DNA from: Sternotherus odoratus
Taxonomy: Eukaryota > Chordata > Testudines > Kinosternidae
Direction of reading: 5' to 3'
Length of the DNA: 64,000 bases
Assembly: GCA_032164245.1 (NCBI GenBank)
Contig: JAVMKO010000007.1
Span: 5,170,371-5,234,370 of the forward strand
The translations under genes were made by a program, and so were the position numbers. Each line of letters opens with the position of its first letter. The first letter of the stretch is position 1. The notes below the pieces were generated by a model, which saw nothing but the letters and a program-made list of their open reading frames with translations, did no database searches and was not told the DNA's origin. This document shows positions 1 to 14,700 of this stretch, piece after piece.

Positions 1-2
1 AT

Positions 3-323
3 GTTAAGCAGGAAGCAGATATTGCCACTCACATTCAACAGCTGATGGATACACAAAAGGAAAAGGGGATTTACATTAGCAGCACTGCCCTCCACAAACT
101 AGTCAAGAAAATGAAAGCCGCCCTTGGTAACCCAGGCTATGAGATACCACATCTCTGAAAATTTGCTACTCAGTGGCAATATCTTCATCACTAACCGCTT
201 TAAATTCTCCTGCTTCCAAACGTCGTTTCCCCCCAACTCAACACAGATTCCTCAATGAGGAAAACGAACAGCAAGTGTGGGGTTTCAATTTCATGCATCT
301 GAATGATCAAAGAAAATATTAAG
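3..323 (+). pseudogene. Unidentified coding relic with frame breaks
   Basis: Codons are open from 3 to 158 (reading includes ADIATHIQQLMDTQKEKG) and end in TGA. A second open stretch in another frame runs from about 158 to a TAA at 321-323. It includes SPASKRRFPPTQHRFLNEEN and ends VWGFNFMHLNDQRKY. Together they read like the C-terminus of a protein, broken by one shift near 156. I do not recognise the family. It lies antisense inside GAK intron 11. It could be a retrocopy or a transposon remnant; upstream sequence is outside the window. Confidence 0.35.
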
Positions 324-2588
324 AGCAAAAACGCCTCATCAAAAATAGCACAAAAACAACACCTGCACAGATTCTCTTAAAAAAAATAAATTGGCTTTGG
401 AGCTGAAGCCAGTCATGAAGTTTCAACTTGAGTGGAGAACTTTGAGAAAATTGTGAGCATCTGAAAAGAGGGTTTCCCCCTGACCACATAGCTGCAAAAA
501 TGTGGTTATAACAAACAACTTTGGAAGTGGGTGTAAGGGAGGTACAGGAAGCATGGGTGTTTGGAGGATGTACACACTAGGATGTAGGGCAGTGCCATAG
601 AGTTATTTAGGGGGGCACATTAAGAGGTGCAAGGATCTGGGGATTTGAACACAGGTTTGATATTCCCAACATGCCACCAGAAGGCCATGCGGAAAACAGC
701 CAAGCAGCACTATGGAGAGGAGGTGCTGCTGGTCTCTGATCCAGGCCTAACTCTGACCCTGACTCTTGTTTATGGAACCTAGCTCTTGCGACTCCTCCAA
801 TGCTGCCCAGAGACCACACTCCTTGGCAGACCTCAGCCCAGTTGTTACCGCAACACCCCATCCCTTACAATAGGATTAAAATGAGTAAAGGAAATGTTGC
901 ATATCAGGAAAGTTTTCCAAACCCTAAAACTAATTATACCATAGCTTCATATCTGGAATTATTGAAACTAACAAACCAGGTAAGATTTTGCTCAGACCAC
1001 AGCATTTGCCAGTGATCGGGTAAGTCTTTTCACTTCCAAAAATTATATGGAGTGGTAGAATTAATTTTCTTTGTCAATCTTATTGGTAATGCAAGATTAT
1101 TCATTAATGACTTAATAGATCTTTTCTAGGATTCCAGAACATGTTGGTCCAATAAAAGATATTACCTTACCCACCTTGTCTCTATGACATGCAACATCAT
1201 TTTTAATATAAAGCAACTGCAATGTACAGTAGCATACTTATTCTGCTTTTTGCCGGACATACATAGTACAATGCAGTTACAAACTTCAAGCATCCATGAA
1301 AAACAACTCTCTAAAATGAAAATATGCTTGGTAATACTGACTTAATCAGAGTAGCCAGAAGTGCTGTTTAAATGTGAGATCCTGAGAAAGATAATCCATC
1401 ATTTTGCTTTATTCCTTTATAACTAGTGAACGCACATGATTATTTTCTTAATCAAAAACATCTTTACAATTTTAGATAATCTATAGAAAAAGAAACAGTT
1501 GTGAAATCTAAGAAAATGAAGTCAAATTATTTTTAAGATTGCATTAATTTGCGCTTAGACAAAAACACTTTTACCTGAGTTGAAAACTTACTGAAAGAGT
1601 ATGAATAGTAGATAATGATCTACACCAATGTTCCATACCAAGTTGGGAAAGTTATCTAGAATGATACCTGCATGGATTATTGGAAATTGGACTTTCTTTT
1701 CATGATTTAGATGCCTCGGTGTGAACCATTTTCACACCTTTGTGATACTACATCTAATGTAGTATAAATGAACTCAAGTTCTGATCATCCCTGTACGACA
1801 AAGATAGAGATATTGAAAGAAATTCTGAAAAAAAAAAATCAACAAAATGGAAATGGGTTTGAAAGAAATGAGTTAGAAAAAACAAAAAAAATAAATAGAT
1901 AAGTATAGCTTGACCAAACTACCAAGTGGGAGTACACTGTGTTTAAGTATCTGAAGAGTGCACACACTGAAGAGGGAGAGAATTTTGTTTAGCTAGAAAT
2001 ATGGGGAAACTGAGTGAAAAGGTTACCTTTTCCTGATATCTAGGCTTAATTTTCCCTACGGGCAAGCTCCGGAGGCTTGAGTCATCTTCATGAATGATGG
2101 GATTCTTAAGAAACTTAAGACTATACTAGGTAGACAAGACTATCAATATCTCCTCTAGCTTTTATTTCTTTATGCGGCACTAGTGATTGCCAGAGTCCTG
2201 GAGGCTCTTCCTATGCTGAGGCTGACTGGCTGCACCAAAAGTACTAGAGTACATACATGAGCTCTGCTTATCAGTAATGGGCAAAGCAAGGAGGCTGTCT
2301 GTCCAGGTGACCTACTTGGGGGAATTCTGCTACACATTGCAGGAAACCATTCTACAGCGATTTAAAGATTCGTTAAATTTAAAATGTTCTTTTCCAATTC
2401 TAACTCCTATGATACAGTTACTATAGTGATTTTCACGTTAGATCATATTGATTAAATTTTAAACGGAACACTAAGTATGGCATATTTGGTCTCATTTCAG
2501 TACCAGCGGGATGTGTTTTGTAGTTTCAATGGGATACTTTTGACCTTCCCTTTTAGAAATTATCAACACAGATGTTCTTCCTACTTAC
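324..2588. other. GAK intron 11, remaining part
   Basis: AT-rich intron sequence. I see no exon, no clear repeat family and no RNA gene here. GAK exon 12 is not present. Confidence 0.5.
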
Positions 2589-2712
2589 TTGGCCACAGAT
2601 TGGATAACTTTAGATGAAGTATCCTTGATATTTGTGAAAAATCGTTCCGTTCCACCTTTGAGAATATCAAAGAACCCTCCGTAAGACTGGTCAAGTTCTG
2701 CAACTGTCAGGC
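2589..2712 (-). CDS. GAK: GAK exon 11 (last GAK exon in the window)
   Basis: 124 bp. Encodes [20 protein letters not shown], then [20 protein letters not shown] plus two bases of the next Asn codon. This is the start of the PTEN/auxilin-like region. The donor is AAGTAAGT at 2590-2583. Exon 12 was not found in 1-2588 and should lie beyond the left edge. Confidence 0.95.
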
Positions 2713-5700
2713 CTAGAATTAAAAAGCAAATCTAAAGTTGCAATTTCAGCTAAAACAAGGAATGTAATGGAAATGTGCTCCAATTGCTCTTCACATGGCA
2801 AAATCAAGCTGAACCGCCAACAACTTAAGATGTACAAAAATAGGATCAGCCTTCCTGTCATGCTTAGTCTCAGAACGAAGCTTTCAACTTCTGAAGAACA
2901 AAATGCACAACAATATTTTTCTATGTTCCCAATGTACTGTGGGGGTAAACCAGAATAGTTTACAGGTGTTATATTTATAAAACACAAAACAAACCATTTT
3001 ACCTCCCTTTGTATGAAGGAAAGACAGACACCAAGTGCCTGGCTGTATGAATTTGTCATATCTCTGTTTAAATTAATTAGAGTATTCTGCCCTTTTATTT
3101 AGTGCTATCATCCTGATATGCAATATGCCACTGACAAGCTTACTTGACTGTATTGCAGTACATTTTACAGCCATTTCTGGTTTTATCTTGGAAAGTTACA
3201 TTTGTTACCGGGACTAACAACATTTCCTTTTACCATCATTTGCTGGACAACATCCTGTTACAAGTATTGTGTAATACATCAAATAGTCCTCTTTGATCCT
3301 GCCTCAACCAGATTGCCACACAAGCTTTTGAAAACACAATCCTGTTATGAAGGAAGATTCATCCCACAGAGATTAAAGTGTGGACAGTATTACTAAAGTA
3401 TTTTATCGGTAGTGTAAATTTACCTCATTTTAAAGCTCCCCCTTCAGGTAAATTAATATTTGAATATATACTTTTCCCACATGAGCTGCACAGAAGGCAT
3501 GAATAAAATAACTTAAATCAAGGAGGAGAAAAAATTGCATGCAGTAAAATTATTAACATTTCCAGTCTTTCATTTTAGGTGAAATATATGCAGTTCCTTG
3601 AAGCATTTACGCTCACGAAGTTAACAGTTTAATATTTAGCTGTGAAATGGCACACAACAGAAACTGTTATTTCAGTTAGAAAAATTATACATATTGGACA
3701 CGGAAAAGGATGTTTTGTCTAAGACCAATTAACAGATTACTTGAAATAACTGAAGTTCAACCAAAGTAGGCTATTTGTTTTTAGCATAATATATTTCTAA
3801 AGTGGAGGTTTCTATTCGAGTTTCTTTTTTGGAAAAATGATATTTCTGATCTTTAACCAATCTATTTTTATGTCCTTATAGCACGTTCCAAATTTTATAT
3901 GAATTGTCTAAGTGCTGCCTTTTCCTTAGCTGGTATTATTTTTATAAACTGATATTCATTGTGCAGATAAATAATTTTCATCTAGGTGTTTCATCTAATT
4001 GTTGTATTCCACAGATTAACAATGCCATTTGATATCATTGGTTGCACTTTAGCAAACACCTTTGTCTCTTCTTGTGAGAAGAATGTAGGGCGTAAATTTT
4101 TACATTTGCATGTATAAACATAAAGTCTGTTCTGAAGAAGGTGGATCTAATCTACCGATGTTAAGTCCTTCATAAGAACTATATAAACTTGCTTAACAAT
4201 AATCATTTACTTAATTTAAGTAGTTTTCATAAAGCAAGATACACCAGACCCTTGCTAGAACGTGGGGATGGGATCCAGGCGTGGTATCGCATTAATGCAG
4301 GGACCGCGTTACCATGGATTCCAATTAAAGTTACTAAATTTGGAATCCACGCTATTTAGACGCACATTCTAGCGAGAGTCCCCTATACTTAATAGTGGTA
4401 CAACTCCAGAGAAGTTAACATTTCTGCTAAACAGGTTCATTTAAAATTTCAAGCCCACCCAGTTTTCTCATACTGTAAACATAACTAGATTGTATTCAGA
4501 TGGTGTGTGCAAAGATGCCTACCACGGTACATACCTGAATTGTACATATTGTTCAGCTGTCCTGCAGGCTTGGAACCCTGGGGCACCAAACTTGTAGACA
4601 TTCTAGGCACAGCATTGTTTCCATAGCCTCCATTTTGTTCCAGGAGCTGCAGAGAGTCATATCCATCAGGGGAAATTTTGTTAAAAGTTTGTATATCAAC
4701 GCATTGCATTGGCAAAAGACAATTAAAAACATAAGTTGCCCGGGCCTCGCTGTTTAGCCCTCCCTGAAGGGCTGTTTAAACAACCAAAAGACAAAAAAGT
4801 TTCACTAGTTTTGTTTCACTGCATTAGGCACCAGGAGAAGCAGGGGCAATATTCTTTAGTTCAGCTCTCAGCCCAGGTTTTTCTGGCTGCGGTCCACACT
4901 GGTGCGATGTCGGCGGGAGACACTCTCCCACCAACATAGCTTCTACCTAATAATTATACCTACAGGAGAGCTCTCCCATTGGCACAGAGCGCCTTCACAA
5001 CATGCACTGCAGCGGTACCAATGTAGCACTTGTAGTGTAGACTTGCCCTTGGTTAAACCAGTGCAGTAAAAACTAATGCCACTGTCTGTGCGGACTCTTA
5101 CTTCGGTTCTGCAAGTTTAAGGTTTTGTTTCATTTACAGACAGCAGCAAAAAAATCAAAAGGCTTGTCTGCTTGCAGAGTTGCACAGTTCAATTGAGGGT
5201 AAGATTTTAAATCTATTTACTTAAATCTGTTCAAAAGGACACTCCGGTCAATAAGGAACAGGTTTAAGAAACTGAAATAAGCAATCCTTAAACCAAAGTA
5301 AAAGTCCACACAGATATTTGCATTAACTGTACCAGTTTAACTAAGCTGTTGTGATTTGTGTAAGTCTAAATTCCCTGGCAGATATGCAACTCTCTCCCCT
5401 CCAGGTCAATTTCAATCAAATCTGACACGTGACATTGAAGATCTACCTCCAGAAGGAATGCTGTTGAGAGGAAGATGCTTCCAAGAGTCTGACAATAAGC
5501 AGGAAGAACCACTATTGGTTTCCTTTTAACATAGTCAGATAAAGAGCTTTGGGACTGGGATTTTCAAACCATTAGATATGCACCCAAATCCCATTGAATT
5601 GCTATTGAAATTAGGCACCTAAACCCCTTAAACGCATTTGAAAAATCTCACTGCAACCATTTTGACAGCTGTTTCAAAGTTCGTATTGACAGAAGTGGGG

Positions 5701-8700
5701 AAAAGAAGGATTATACTCTTTGTAGCACTCCCATACCTCTGTGATAGGAGATTTAGGATTCACGTTCCTAGCAGCCGCAATCTCCTGCAGCTGATTCACA
5801 ACTTCAGTGATTGACAACCTCTCCTCTGGGTTCACCTTCAAAGTGGAACCTAAAAAAAGGTAATTTAGACATTACAACAGTCCATTTTCGATTACATAAA
5901 TCTGTACTTTACTTAGGGGACACAAGCGCAGCATGATTATCAAGAGCGAAGCATGCAGAAAAACCAGGGAAACAGTAAATGTGTACCCAACTATCATTTG
6001 CCTTTAACAGGTCTCTCTCTATGTATTAAGATTCTCAGCATAGCTTTGTGGAACGCTCAGGACATGACCAGACACTCTGTACGTCATGGTCATCCACTGC
6101 TCTCATATCCGTCTCCAGCCGTCTCGACTTTGTCCTGCTGCTGGATCCAGATGGTTGCGAGCGAGAGAGTGAGGTCGACGATCTGCGCAACTCTTCCTCA
6201 CTTTAAACCAAGTCAATGCGCAAGTCACTCTTGTCATCCATTTACCCCACTCCATTCATCCTTCAAATCCTTCAAGTCCTGTGGCGATGGGCAAGCGACG
6301 TAGCGGCAGGGGAGGGTACACTGGCAACCGTAGCTGCAAACCTGCACACAGGTGGCTCAGGCCAAAGGGTCGCTCTTCACTGACACGGAGCAGCAGTGGA
6401 GTTCAGCAGCCCCCTGAGCGACTGAGCAGCCCTCTTTAGGAATGCACTGCTCACCTCCATTGCATGAGGCAGGGGCTAGAAAAGGTGCCCTAAAACATTG
6501 TCTGCTCTCTGTCTCCCTAGCCAGCTTACCGCGGCTGGAGGGGACCCTACATTAGCAGCCGAAAAGCAAACTCAAATAAAAAATTGAGGATTGTTCCTCT
6601 CGTATTGGGCGCATGGAACGTGCGCACATTACTGGACAGAGACGGTGTGGATAGACCTCAGAGAACAGCCCTAATTGGAAAGGAACTTGCCAGATACAAC
6701 ATTGACATTGCAGCCCTGAGTGAGACTCGGCTAGCAGGGGAAGGTGAACTGTGCGAAAGGGGCTCTGGTTATACCTTCTTTTGGAGCGGCAGAGAAAGCA
6801 ATGAGCGTCGTGAGGCAGGTGTTGGCTTTGCAGTGAAGACAGCTCTTATTAGCAAGTTGGCAGGACTTCCAAAGGGGGTAAATGTCAGGCTCATGATCAT
6901 GAAACTCCCTCTTCTGTCTGGTAAGAAGCACCTTACCATCGTCAGTGCCTATGCTCCAACCATGACCAACCCAGATGAAGAAAAGGTCAAGTTCTATGAG
7001 GAACTCCATTCAGTCATCGCCAATGCTCTAAAGGCGGACAAGCTCATCATTCTTGGTGACTTAGAGTCGGCTCTGACCACACTGCCTGGGATGGAGTCCT
7101 TGGAAAACATGGAGTGGGTCACTGTAACAGCAATGGTCTTCTCTTGCTCCAGACCTGTGCAGAGCACGAGCTGCTCATCACAAATACAATCTTCCGCCTC
7201 CCTACCCGTAACCGGACTTCATGGAAACACCCTCGCTCCAAACACTGGCACCTGATCGACTATGTTATCGTCAGGGAGAGGGATAGGCAGGATGTCCGGG
7301 TGACCAAGGCCATGTGTGGCGCTGATTGCTGGACAGACCACCGCCTCATCCTCACCAAGCTTAACATCTGTATTCAACATAAAAGACGCTCACAAGGAAA
7401 GAAGGCTCCAAAACGGCTGAATATTACCAAGTTGAAGATCACAAGCACCAAACAGTCCTTTGTGGATGCACTGGAAGAACGTCTGGAATCCACCCCTCTT
7501 GACAGCCAGAACGTGGATGTTGACTGGGCGACACTCAGAGGGCTGGTCTACAGTACAGCTACAGAGATCCTGGGGCCCTCAACCAGAAAGCATAAAGACT
7601 GGTTTGATGAGAACTGCGATGAGATCAAGCAGCTACTGGAAGAAAAGCACCGCGCCCATCAAGCCTACCTTAACAATCCCAAGTCCACATCAAAGAAAGA
7701 TGCGTTCAGCAATATTCAGAGATCCATACAGCAAAAACTCTGTCAGATGCAAGACACTTGGCTTAGCAGAAAAGCTGATGAAATTCAAGGCTATGCGGAC
7801 AGGCATGACATGAAGAATTTCTATGATGCCCTGAAAGAAGTGTACGGACCTACATCCTCAGGATCATGCCCTCTCCTTAGCGCTGACGGAAACACTTTGA
7901 TTACTGATAAGGATAAGATTCTTGTAAGGTGGGCTGAACACTTAGACAGCGTTCTGAACCGTCCCTCGTCCATCAATGATGAAGCCATTGATCGTCTCCC
8001 ACAAGTGCCCATTAACGAGGCACTGGATGACCCACCTACTTTATTAGAGACGCAGAAAGCGATCTATCTCCTCTCCAGTGGCAAAGCTCCTGGCTCAGAC
8101 TCCATTCCAGCTGAGATTTATAAGGAAGGCTGCACTGCCTTGACTGAAAGGCTCCATCAACTGTTCCTAATTATGTGGCAACAGGAGACGATCCCACAGG
8201 AGTTCAAAGATGCTTTCATCGTACACCTGTACAAGAGGAAAGGGAACCGGCAGCTCTGTGATAAACACAGAGGTATATCCCTACTCTCCATCACAGGCAA
8301 GATACTCGCCAGGATCCTGCTGAACCGCCTAACAGCACATCTGGACCAGGGACTTCTGCCAGAAAGTCAGTGCGGATTTCGGAAAAAGCCTGGGACCACT
8401 GACATGGTGTTTGCTGCGAGACAACTGCAAGAGAAGTGTCAGGAGCAGAGGTCCGACCTGTTCTCCACCTATGTCGACCTGACCAAGGCTTTTGATACTG
8501 TTTGTAGAGAGGGCCTGTGGAAGATCATGGCCAAGTACGGATGGCCCAAGGAAGTTCATCTCTATGGTCCAACAGTTTCATGAAGGCACGAGTCCAGGAC
8601 AACAGCGAGTCATCTGCACCGTTTCCTGTTACAAACGGTGTGAAGCAGGGTTGTGTCCTGGCACCTACACTCTTCAGCATTATATTCTCCGCTATGTTGA

Positions 8701-11700
8701 CCGATGCTTTCAGAGACTGAGACGTTGGAATTGGCATCAGGTACCGCACTGATGGTAAGCTGTTCAACCTAAGGAAGCTTCAGGAGAAAACCAAGGTCAT
8801 GACAGACATTATTCGAGACTTTCTGTTTGCTGATGACTGTGCTCTCAACGCTGGCTCAGAAGCTGATATGCAACGCAGCGTAGACAAGTTTTCCAACGCC
8901 TGCGCAAACTTCGGTCTAATCATCAATATAAAGAAGACTGAAGTTTTGCATCAGCCGGCCCCAGGGAAGCCCTATGTTGAGCCCAACATCACTATTAACG
9001 GCCAGAGACTCAATGCAGTGAACAGATTTACATACCTTGGCAGCACACTGTCCAAAATGCCACCATAGATGATGAGGTGAATATCAGGCTCGCTAGAGCC
9101 AGTGTAACTTTCGGCAGATTAAACACCAACGTCTGGAACAGAAGAGGCATCACCACCCAGACCAAGCTGAAAGTATACAGGGCGGTTGTTCTTCCCACAC
9201 TGCTCTACACCAGCGAAACCTGGACTGTGTATCAGCGCCATGCCAAGAAGCTGAACCACTTCCACACAACAAGCCTCAGGAAAATCCTCAACATCAAGTG
9301 GCAGGACAAGATCCCAGACACTGAAGTACTCGCCCAAGCAAACCTGCCCAGCATCTTTACCATCTTGATGCAGTCGCAGCTACGCTGGTCAGGGCATGTA
9401 GTCCGTATGTCAGACCATCGGCTACCAAAGCGACTTTTCTATGGCGAGTTGCAACAAGGACAGCGGTCTCATGGGGGTCAGAAGACGCACTTCAAAGACA
9501 CTCTCAAAGTCGCCCTCAAAGCGTTTAACATCAATCCCGACTCTTGGGAACAGAGCGCAATGAATCGGACTACATGGCGCTCTTCCATTTATAAAGGTGC
9601 CGAATCATGTGAGGCCAAAAGGACGGCTGCAGCAGAACAAAAGAGGCAAGCCAGAAAAGCCCGTGCCAGAAACCCTGCTGGAGATGTCCTCCTCATCTCC
9701 TGTCCTATCTGTCATCAGACCTTTCGTGCAAGGATTGGCCTCATCAGCCATCTGCGCACACACAGACAAAATCAGCCCCAGCAATTTACGGATGACTGAG
9801 TGGTCCTCGTCAAATCGACGGACGAACCACCATGTATTAAGAATAAGGATTTTAGTGATGAATCAAAATGACAAAGAAAATACTACAAGAGCATCAAACT
9901 TGAAAAAATGTTTAAAGGCAACTTAGAACCCATGACATTTCATCAGAATCTTAACAACCAACCGTAGTAGTTCAACTGTGTCTTTTGAACTTCAATAAAA
10001 CGTTTTCTTAAACAAATTCAAGGAATCAGAACCAAAATGCAAAGTATTTCCAGCCAATTTATCAAAATCCTAAGAAAGATTAAATACTGAAAATCAGTGA
10101 AAAACCAGAAGGCTTACACTCAAAAATCTAGTTCTTAACTGCATATAGAAAAGTTTGAGAGTTGTTCATATTGATATCAAATAGCTAAAAATAAACTAAT
10201 TGCTGTTAGACAGTTTAGGATGCCACCGTCAATGGAACTGGAAATTCTGATTGATTAATCTCCATTATACCTAACATTTTTAATGATGAAAGATGTACAG
10301 TCCATAAAGCATCCGAATAAATAAACAAGATTTTATACTTACGAATGAGATCATGGAACACAGTATATCGGGTGTCATTCTGAGGAATAGAGTATTTCCC
10401 ATTGACTATGCGAAGCTTAGCCCCATCTTCAAATGGATGTTGCCTAAAGCACAATAAATACAGGATACAGCCCAAGGCCTACACAGAAATAAAAGCAAAC
10501 ATTACAGGAAAGTCAGTAATTCAGGCACCGAAAACCATTTAAAGTTGAATTTTAGATATGAAACGAATCAGATACTGGAACAACTCTGAAATGTAAATTG
10601 CTTAGTCATGGAACCCTACACTATTAAGTGTTTCAGCTAACTAAACCCTTGAAGTTTCATTCTTTAGGATCAAAGATTAACAACAAGCCTAGTCTACACA
10701 GACTAACAGTTTCTAGCAGCATGGTACAGTTTTGCCAGTATGATTAAATATCTGCTAGTTTCCTCAGTCTCAGATTATTTTTTTATTTTAAAATTCTCTC
10801 CAGTTTGAAGGATTTATATTATAGTATAATACATAGGTATACAAGTATCAACACCTTTATTGTATATGTAGCAAAGTGCAGCACAATGGTTTTTAAGGTA
10901 GGTACTCTGAAGACAGAGCGAGGGATAGTTCAGTGGCTTGAGCATTGGCCTGCTAAACCCAGAATTGAGAGTTCAGTCCTTGAGGTGGCCATGTAGGGAT
11001 ATGGGGCAAAAATCTGTTGGATGATTTAATTGGGGAGTGGTTCTGCTTTGAGCAGGGTGTTGGGCTAGATCTCGAGGTCCCTTCCAACCCTGATATTCTA
11101 TGATTCTAAGTACTATTTTTATGAACCAAATCCTACATTCATAGTTTCTGTGCAAGTCACTCCTACTTAAAGGATTTGGTCCTCTCTTTGTACTCCAAAT
11201 TCATTCTATTATTAAGTACATAACTGGGTAGGTTATGAAAACGCATATCACTTTATTCAAACAGCATCCCATGCAAAGGCCCAATTAGTTCGTTCTTTCT
11301 TTATTTTATACAAACAATCCCAGAAGAGAGAATTGAAACCTCAATAAAACCACCATAGAGGCCAATGAGTTTGGGGGACTTCGTTCCATAACTCAAAATA
11401 GATACCACACAATTTGCCCTGGGAAACAGCACATATGCCTAAAGTCAGGACTGAGTTCTACTGTTGAAAGAATCCAAGAACAATGGGATGCATCAAGGAG
11501 AACATTTTACTTCATGTTTTCAGGTAAATTTGGATACTTCAGTTAACATTAGATACAAAAAAACTGAATAAATGCTTCCCCTGTACTGGAACCAGTGGTC
11601 CATCTAGTGTACTAAGAGGTCTTAGAAGAAAGCATGCCCAGTAACAAATGCTTCAAAGGACAGTAAGATTCTCAGAATGCTACTAGAAAATTGTGCAAAA

Positions 11701-14700
11701 TCCCCCTGGAGGAAAATTTTTCTTAACCCTGCTAGCAATGATCTCATATACCCAGTCATGGTGGCTACTTGCACCAATAGAAGATGGACAAGAATCTGAA
11801 GAAAGCGATTAAAATAGTGACTCAGCACCTTCCATCTCAATCCTATTTTATGCCAACAAGTTATCACTTTATATTCTGTATAATTTTAGTGCTGTTTAAA
11901 CTCTATCATCACCTTTTTCTAGAAGGTGAATCACTCAACTGGCCATTATTTTATACGAGTACCTTAATCATATCCCAGTTTATTCTACCAGATTAAGTTC
12001 CAGTGTTATTTTATTCTCTATATGGAAACTTCACATTCTCCTGATTATTTTTGCTGCCATTCTTTGGACAGTTTCAGCTACCTCCTTTTCAAGGGGGTGA
12101 TCAAATTGCAGCATTCAAAGCCAACGTGTGTCCTTGATTTGTAGAACACCTATGTAATGGTGTTCATAATTCTCTTTAAAACGCAGCCTAATATCTTTAG
12201 TTATTCTGATGGGTGCAGTGCACTGAGCAGGCTGCCTTCCTTCACCTGTCCATAATGACACCTCAATGTACTTTCTAAGGTCTCAATCATTCAGAACCCA
12301 TAAGTGTATATGGTTTATTTAAGTTATTCCTTCCAAATCCTTTAACTTACAGATATTTACTTTGATAGCTATCTGTCACTTTCCTGGCCACCGACTTAGC
12401 ACACCTACTTGTGTTACACTAGTAAAGTTCTGGGTGCCTTCACAATTTTCACTAGTCTCTGAATTCCATGTGTAATAAATTATGCCCAATATATTAACCA
12501 AACAGTTTCACTACATGTCTCCTAAAATCTTGATATAAATCATCCTTCCACAATGAAAAAAAAAAAAGCTTTTCATTCCTACACTTGCTTGTTCTCTGAA
12601 CCAGTTTTTAAAACCGAAGATGCAACACTTCACCACCCTGTGGTTTCCAAGTTCCCTTAATAGCCTCTTCCTTTATAAAAGTCCTTTGTTCATCTACATT
12701 ATATCCCAGCAGTTTTAACCAAGAATTCTCACAAGTTAAAAATGGTACAATTCACTATCAGAAAGAACATATTTAATTTCAGGATACATTACTCAGTTCT
12801 TTGTAGTCCTTTCTCAGTTACTTTGTCTGAAACTGAAAAAATGCTCAGTGTAATTCACAGAATCACCCTAGTTCCCTATGAACACATGAATATAATGTTA
12901 TAGTATAACTTGGGCCAAGTGACTTCACTTCTCTATGCCTTTGATTACCCTCTCATGTTCTGTCTTTCTTGACCATTCAGACACTATGCTTGTACCCAGC
13001 CCAATGGGATTTCTGTTGGACACTGCACAAATCTGACATCAGGATTCGTAACATTCAAAAACCAGTAGAACACTTCAAAAACTGACTCCAACGAGAAACT
13101 GCTGAACTGGAATTAATTTGCAAACTGGATACCATTAAATTAGGCTTGAATAAAGACTGAGGGGTGGCTGGGTCATTACACACACTGAAATCTATTTCCC
13201 CATCTTAATTTCCCCCCGCTGTTACTCACACCTTCTTGCCAATTGTTTGAAATCTGTCATCCTGATTATCTCTACAAAAAGCTTTTTTTTCCTCCTGCTA
13301 ATAGCTCGCCTTAATTAATTAGCCTCTTAGAGTTGGTATGGCAATTCCCATCTTTTCATGTTCTCTGTATGTGTATTTTATATATTTATCTTCCTACTGC
13401 ATCTTCCACTCTATCCTTTGTGGGTTCTAGCCCAAAAAAGTTTATGCCCAAATACATTTTTTAGTCTCTAAGGTGCCACAAGTACTCCTCATTCTTTTTG
13501 CAGATACAGACTAACATGGCTACCACTTTGAATCTTGTGCTAGAGAGCCACCAGACCCCAGCCAAATGTGTTTCAATAAAGATTCAGAGGAATTACCCTA
13601 AAATAAGTGATATACAGCCACATTAAAGATTAAAATGAAACTGTGTCAGCCAAAAATAATAAGTTGGATAAAATGAGGAGGAAAGAAAACAACCTTGACA
13701 AAAATAAGCTCTCGCTCTTACACAGAGTTTATCAGTAGATCTCAAAGCACTTTACAAGAGAGAGTTCAGTATCATTATCTCCATTTTGCAGATGGGGAAA
13801 TTGAAGCACAGAAAGGGGAAGTGACTTTCCAAGGTCACTCAACAGGCCAGTGGCAGAACTGGAAACACAATCGAGGTCTCCGGAGTCCTGGTCCACTGTT
13901 CTAAACACTAGCCGCTACAGACAATTTGGACAGAATGCAGAACTGGAAAATGTAAGCCACAAAAAACCTTGCAATCACAACGTTAGTGGGCATCTTAAAA
14001 ATCAAATAAGAACCAAGAATGTGTGCACTCTCATGGTGGTAGTGAAAGAATGCTTCTCAAACCCACTGAATTTGTGGAAACCTTCATTAATGCTGACACT
14101 ACTCACCAAAGATTCCACCTACAAAAAAGCCACATGATTTCTTCAAAGAGAAAGCACTAGAGATAATGGAAGAACTCTAATAAATTATCTGACAGGACAG
14201 CATTTGGTTTTGGAGGCCAAGTCCCAGGAGGTCCTGCTATTTTAGAGGACAAATTTTTTTTCCTTAAGCTCAGCTTGAAGAAGGAAGCAAAAAAAATAAA
14301 AATAAAAAATGAATTGAACTTCAATTCAAGAGACACCCATTAAAATTGGTAGAAGACACCATTTATTTCTACTCAAGTATGGTATTACAGTAAAACCTCC
14401 ATTTAACGGACTAATTCGGGCGAGGGGGTGTCCGTTAAATCAAAAAGTCCGTTATTTAATAATAAAAAAAAATGAGCTGTCGGAGCAGCAGCCCGCCCGC
14501 CACAGGGTCGGGGCGGCAGCTCCGCAGCCCGCCCACTGCCAGGACCCGGGCGGCAGCCAGGAGCCGGCAGCCAGCCCGCCTGCTGCCTGGACCCGGGCGG
14601 CAGCCGGGAGCCGGCAGCCAGCCTGCCAGAAATGGATCAGGAATGCATCAGACTTGCTCAGAAATTTTGTCCGTTGCATCCGAAGTCCGTTAAATCGAGG

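Larger units (their letters stand above)
6050..9835 (+). mobile_element. Decayed APE-type non-LTR retrotransposon, RTE-like, with C-terminal zinc finger
   Basis: About 3.8 kb, antisense to GAK in intron 8. Domain order: apurinic endonuclease (GAWNVRTL near 6608, ALSETRL, SAYAPT, TDHRLI), reverse transcriptase ([45 protein letters not shown], and the catalytic FADD at 8826-8837), then a C2H2 finger ([13 protein letters not shown]). Reading frames are broken by frameshifts near 7060-7114, 8550-8580 and 9053 and by an in-frame TGA at 8718-8720. It is therefore dead. Clade assignment to RTE is by resemblance only; ends are approximate. Such ORFs are often mislabelled craniofacial development protein 2-like. 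Confidence 0.85.

Noticed and set aside
1..2588. GAK exon 12
   Set aside because: I searched the minus strand for the expected continuation after the split Asn codon (family YAKGDLDISY) and did not find it.
6584..9799. A host gene of the craniofacial-development-protein-2-like type
   Set aside because: The domains are endonuclease, reverse transcriptase and zinc finger of a LINE, with several frame breaks; it is a dead transposon, not a cellular gene.
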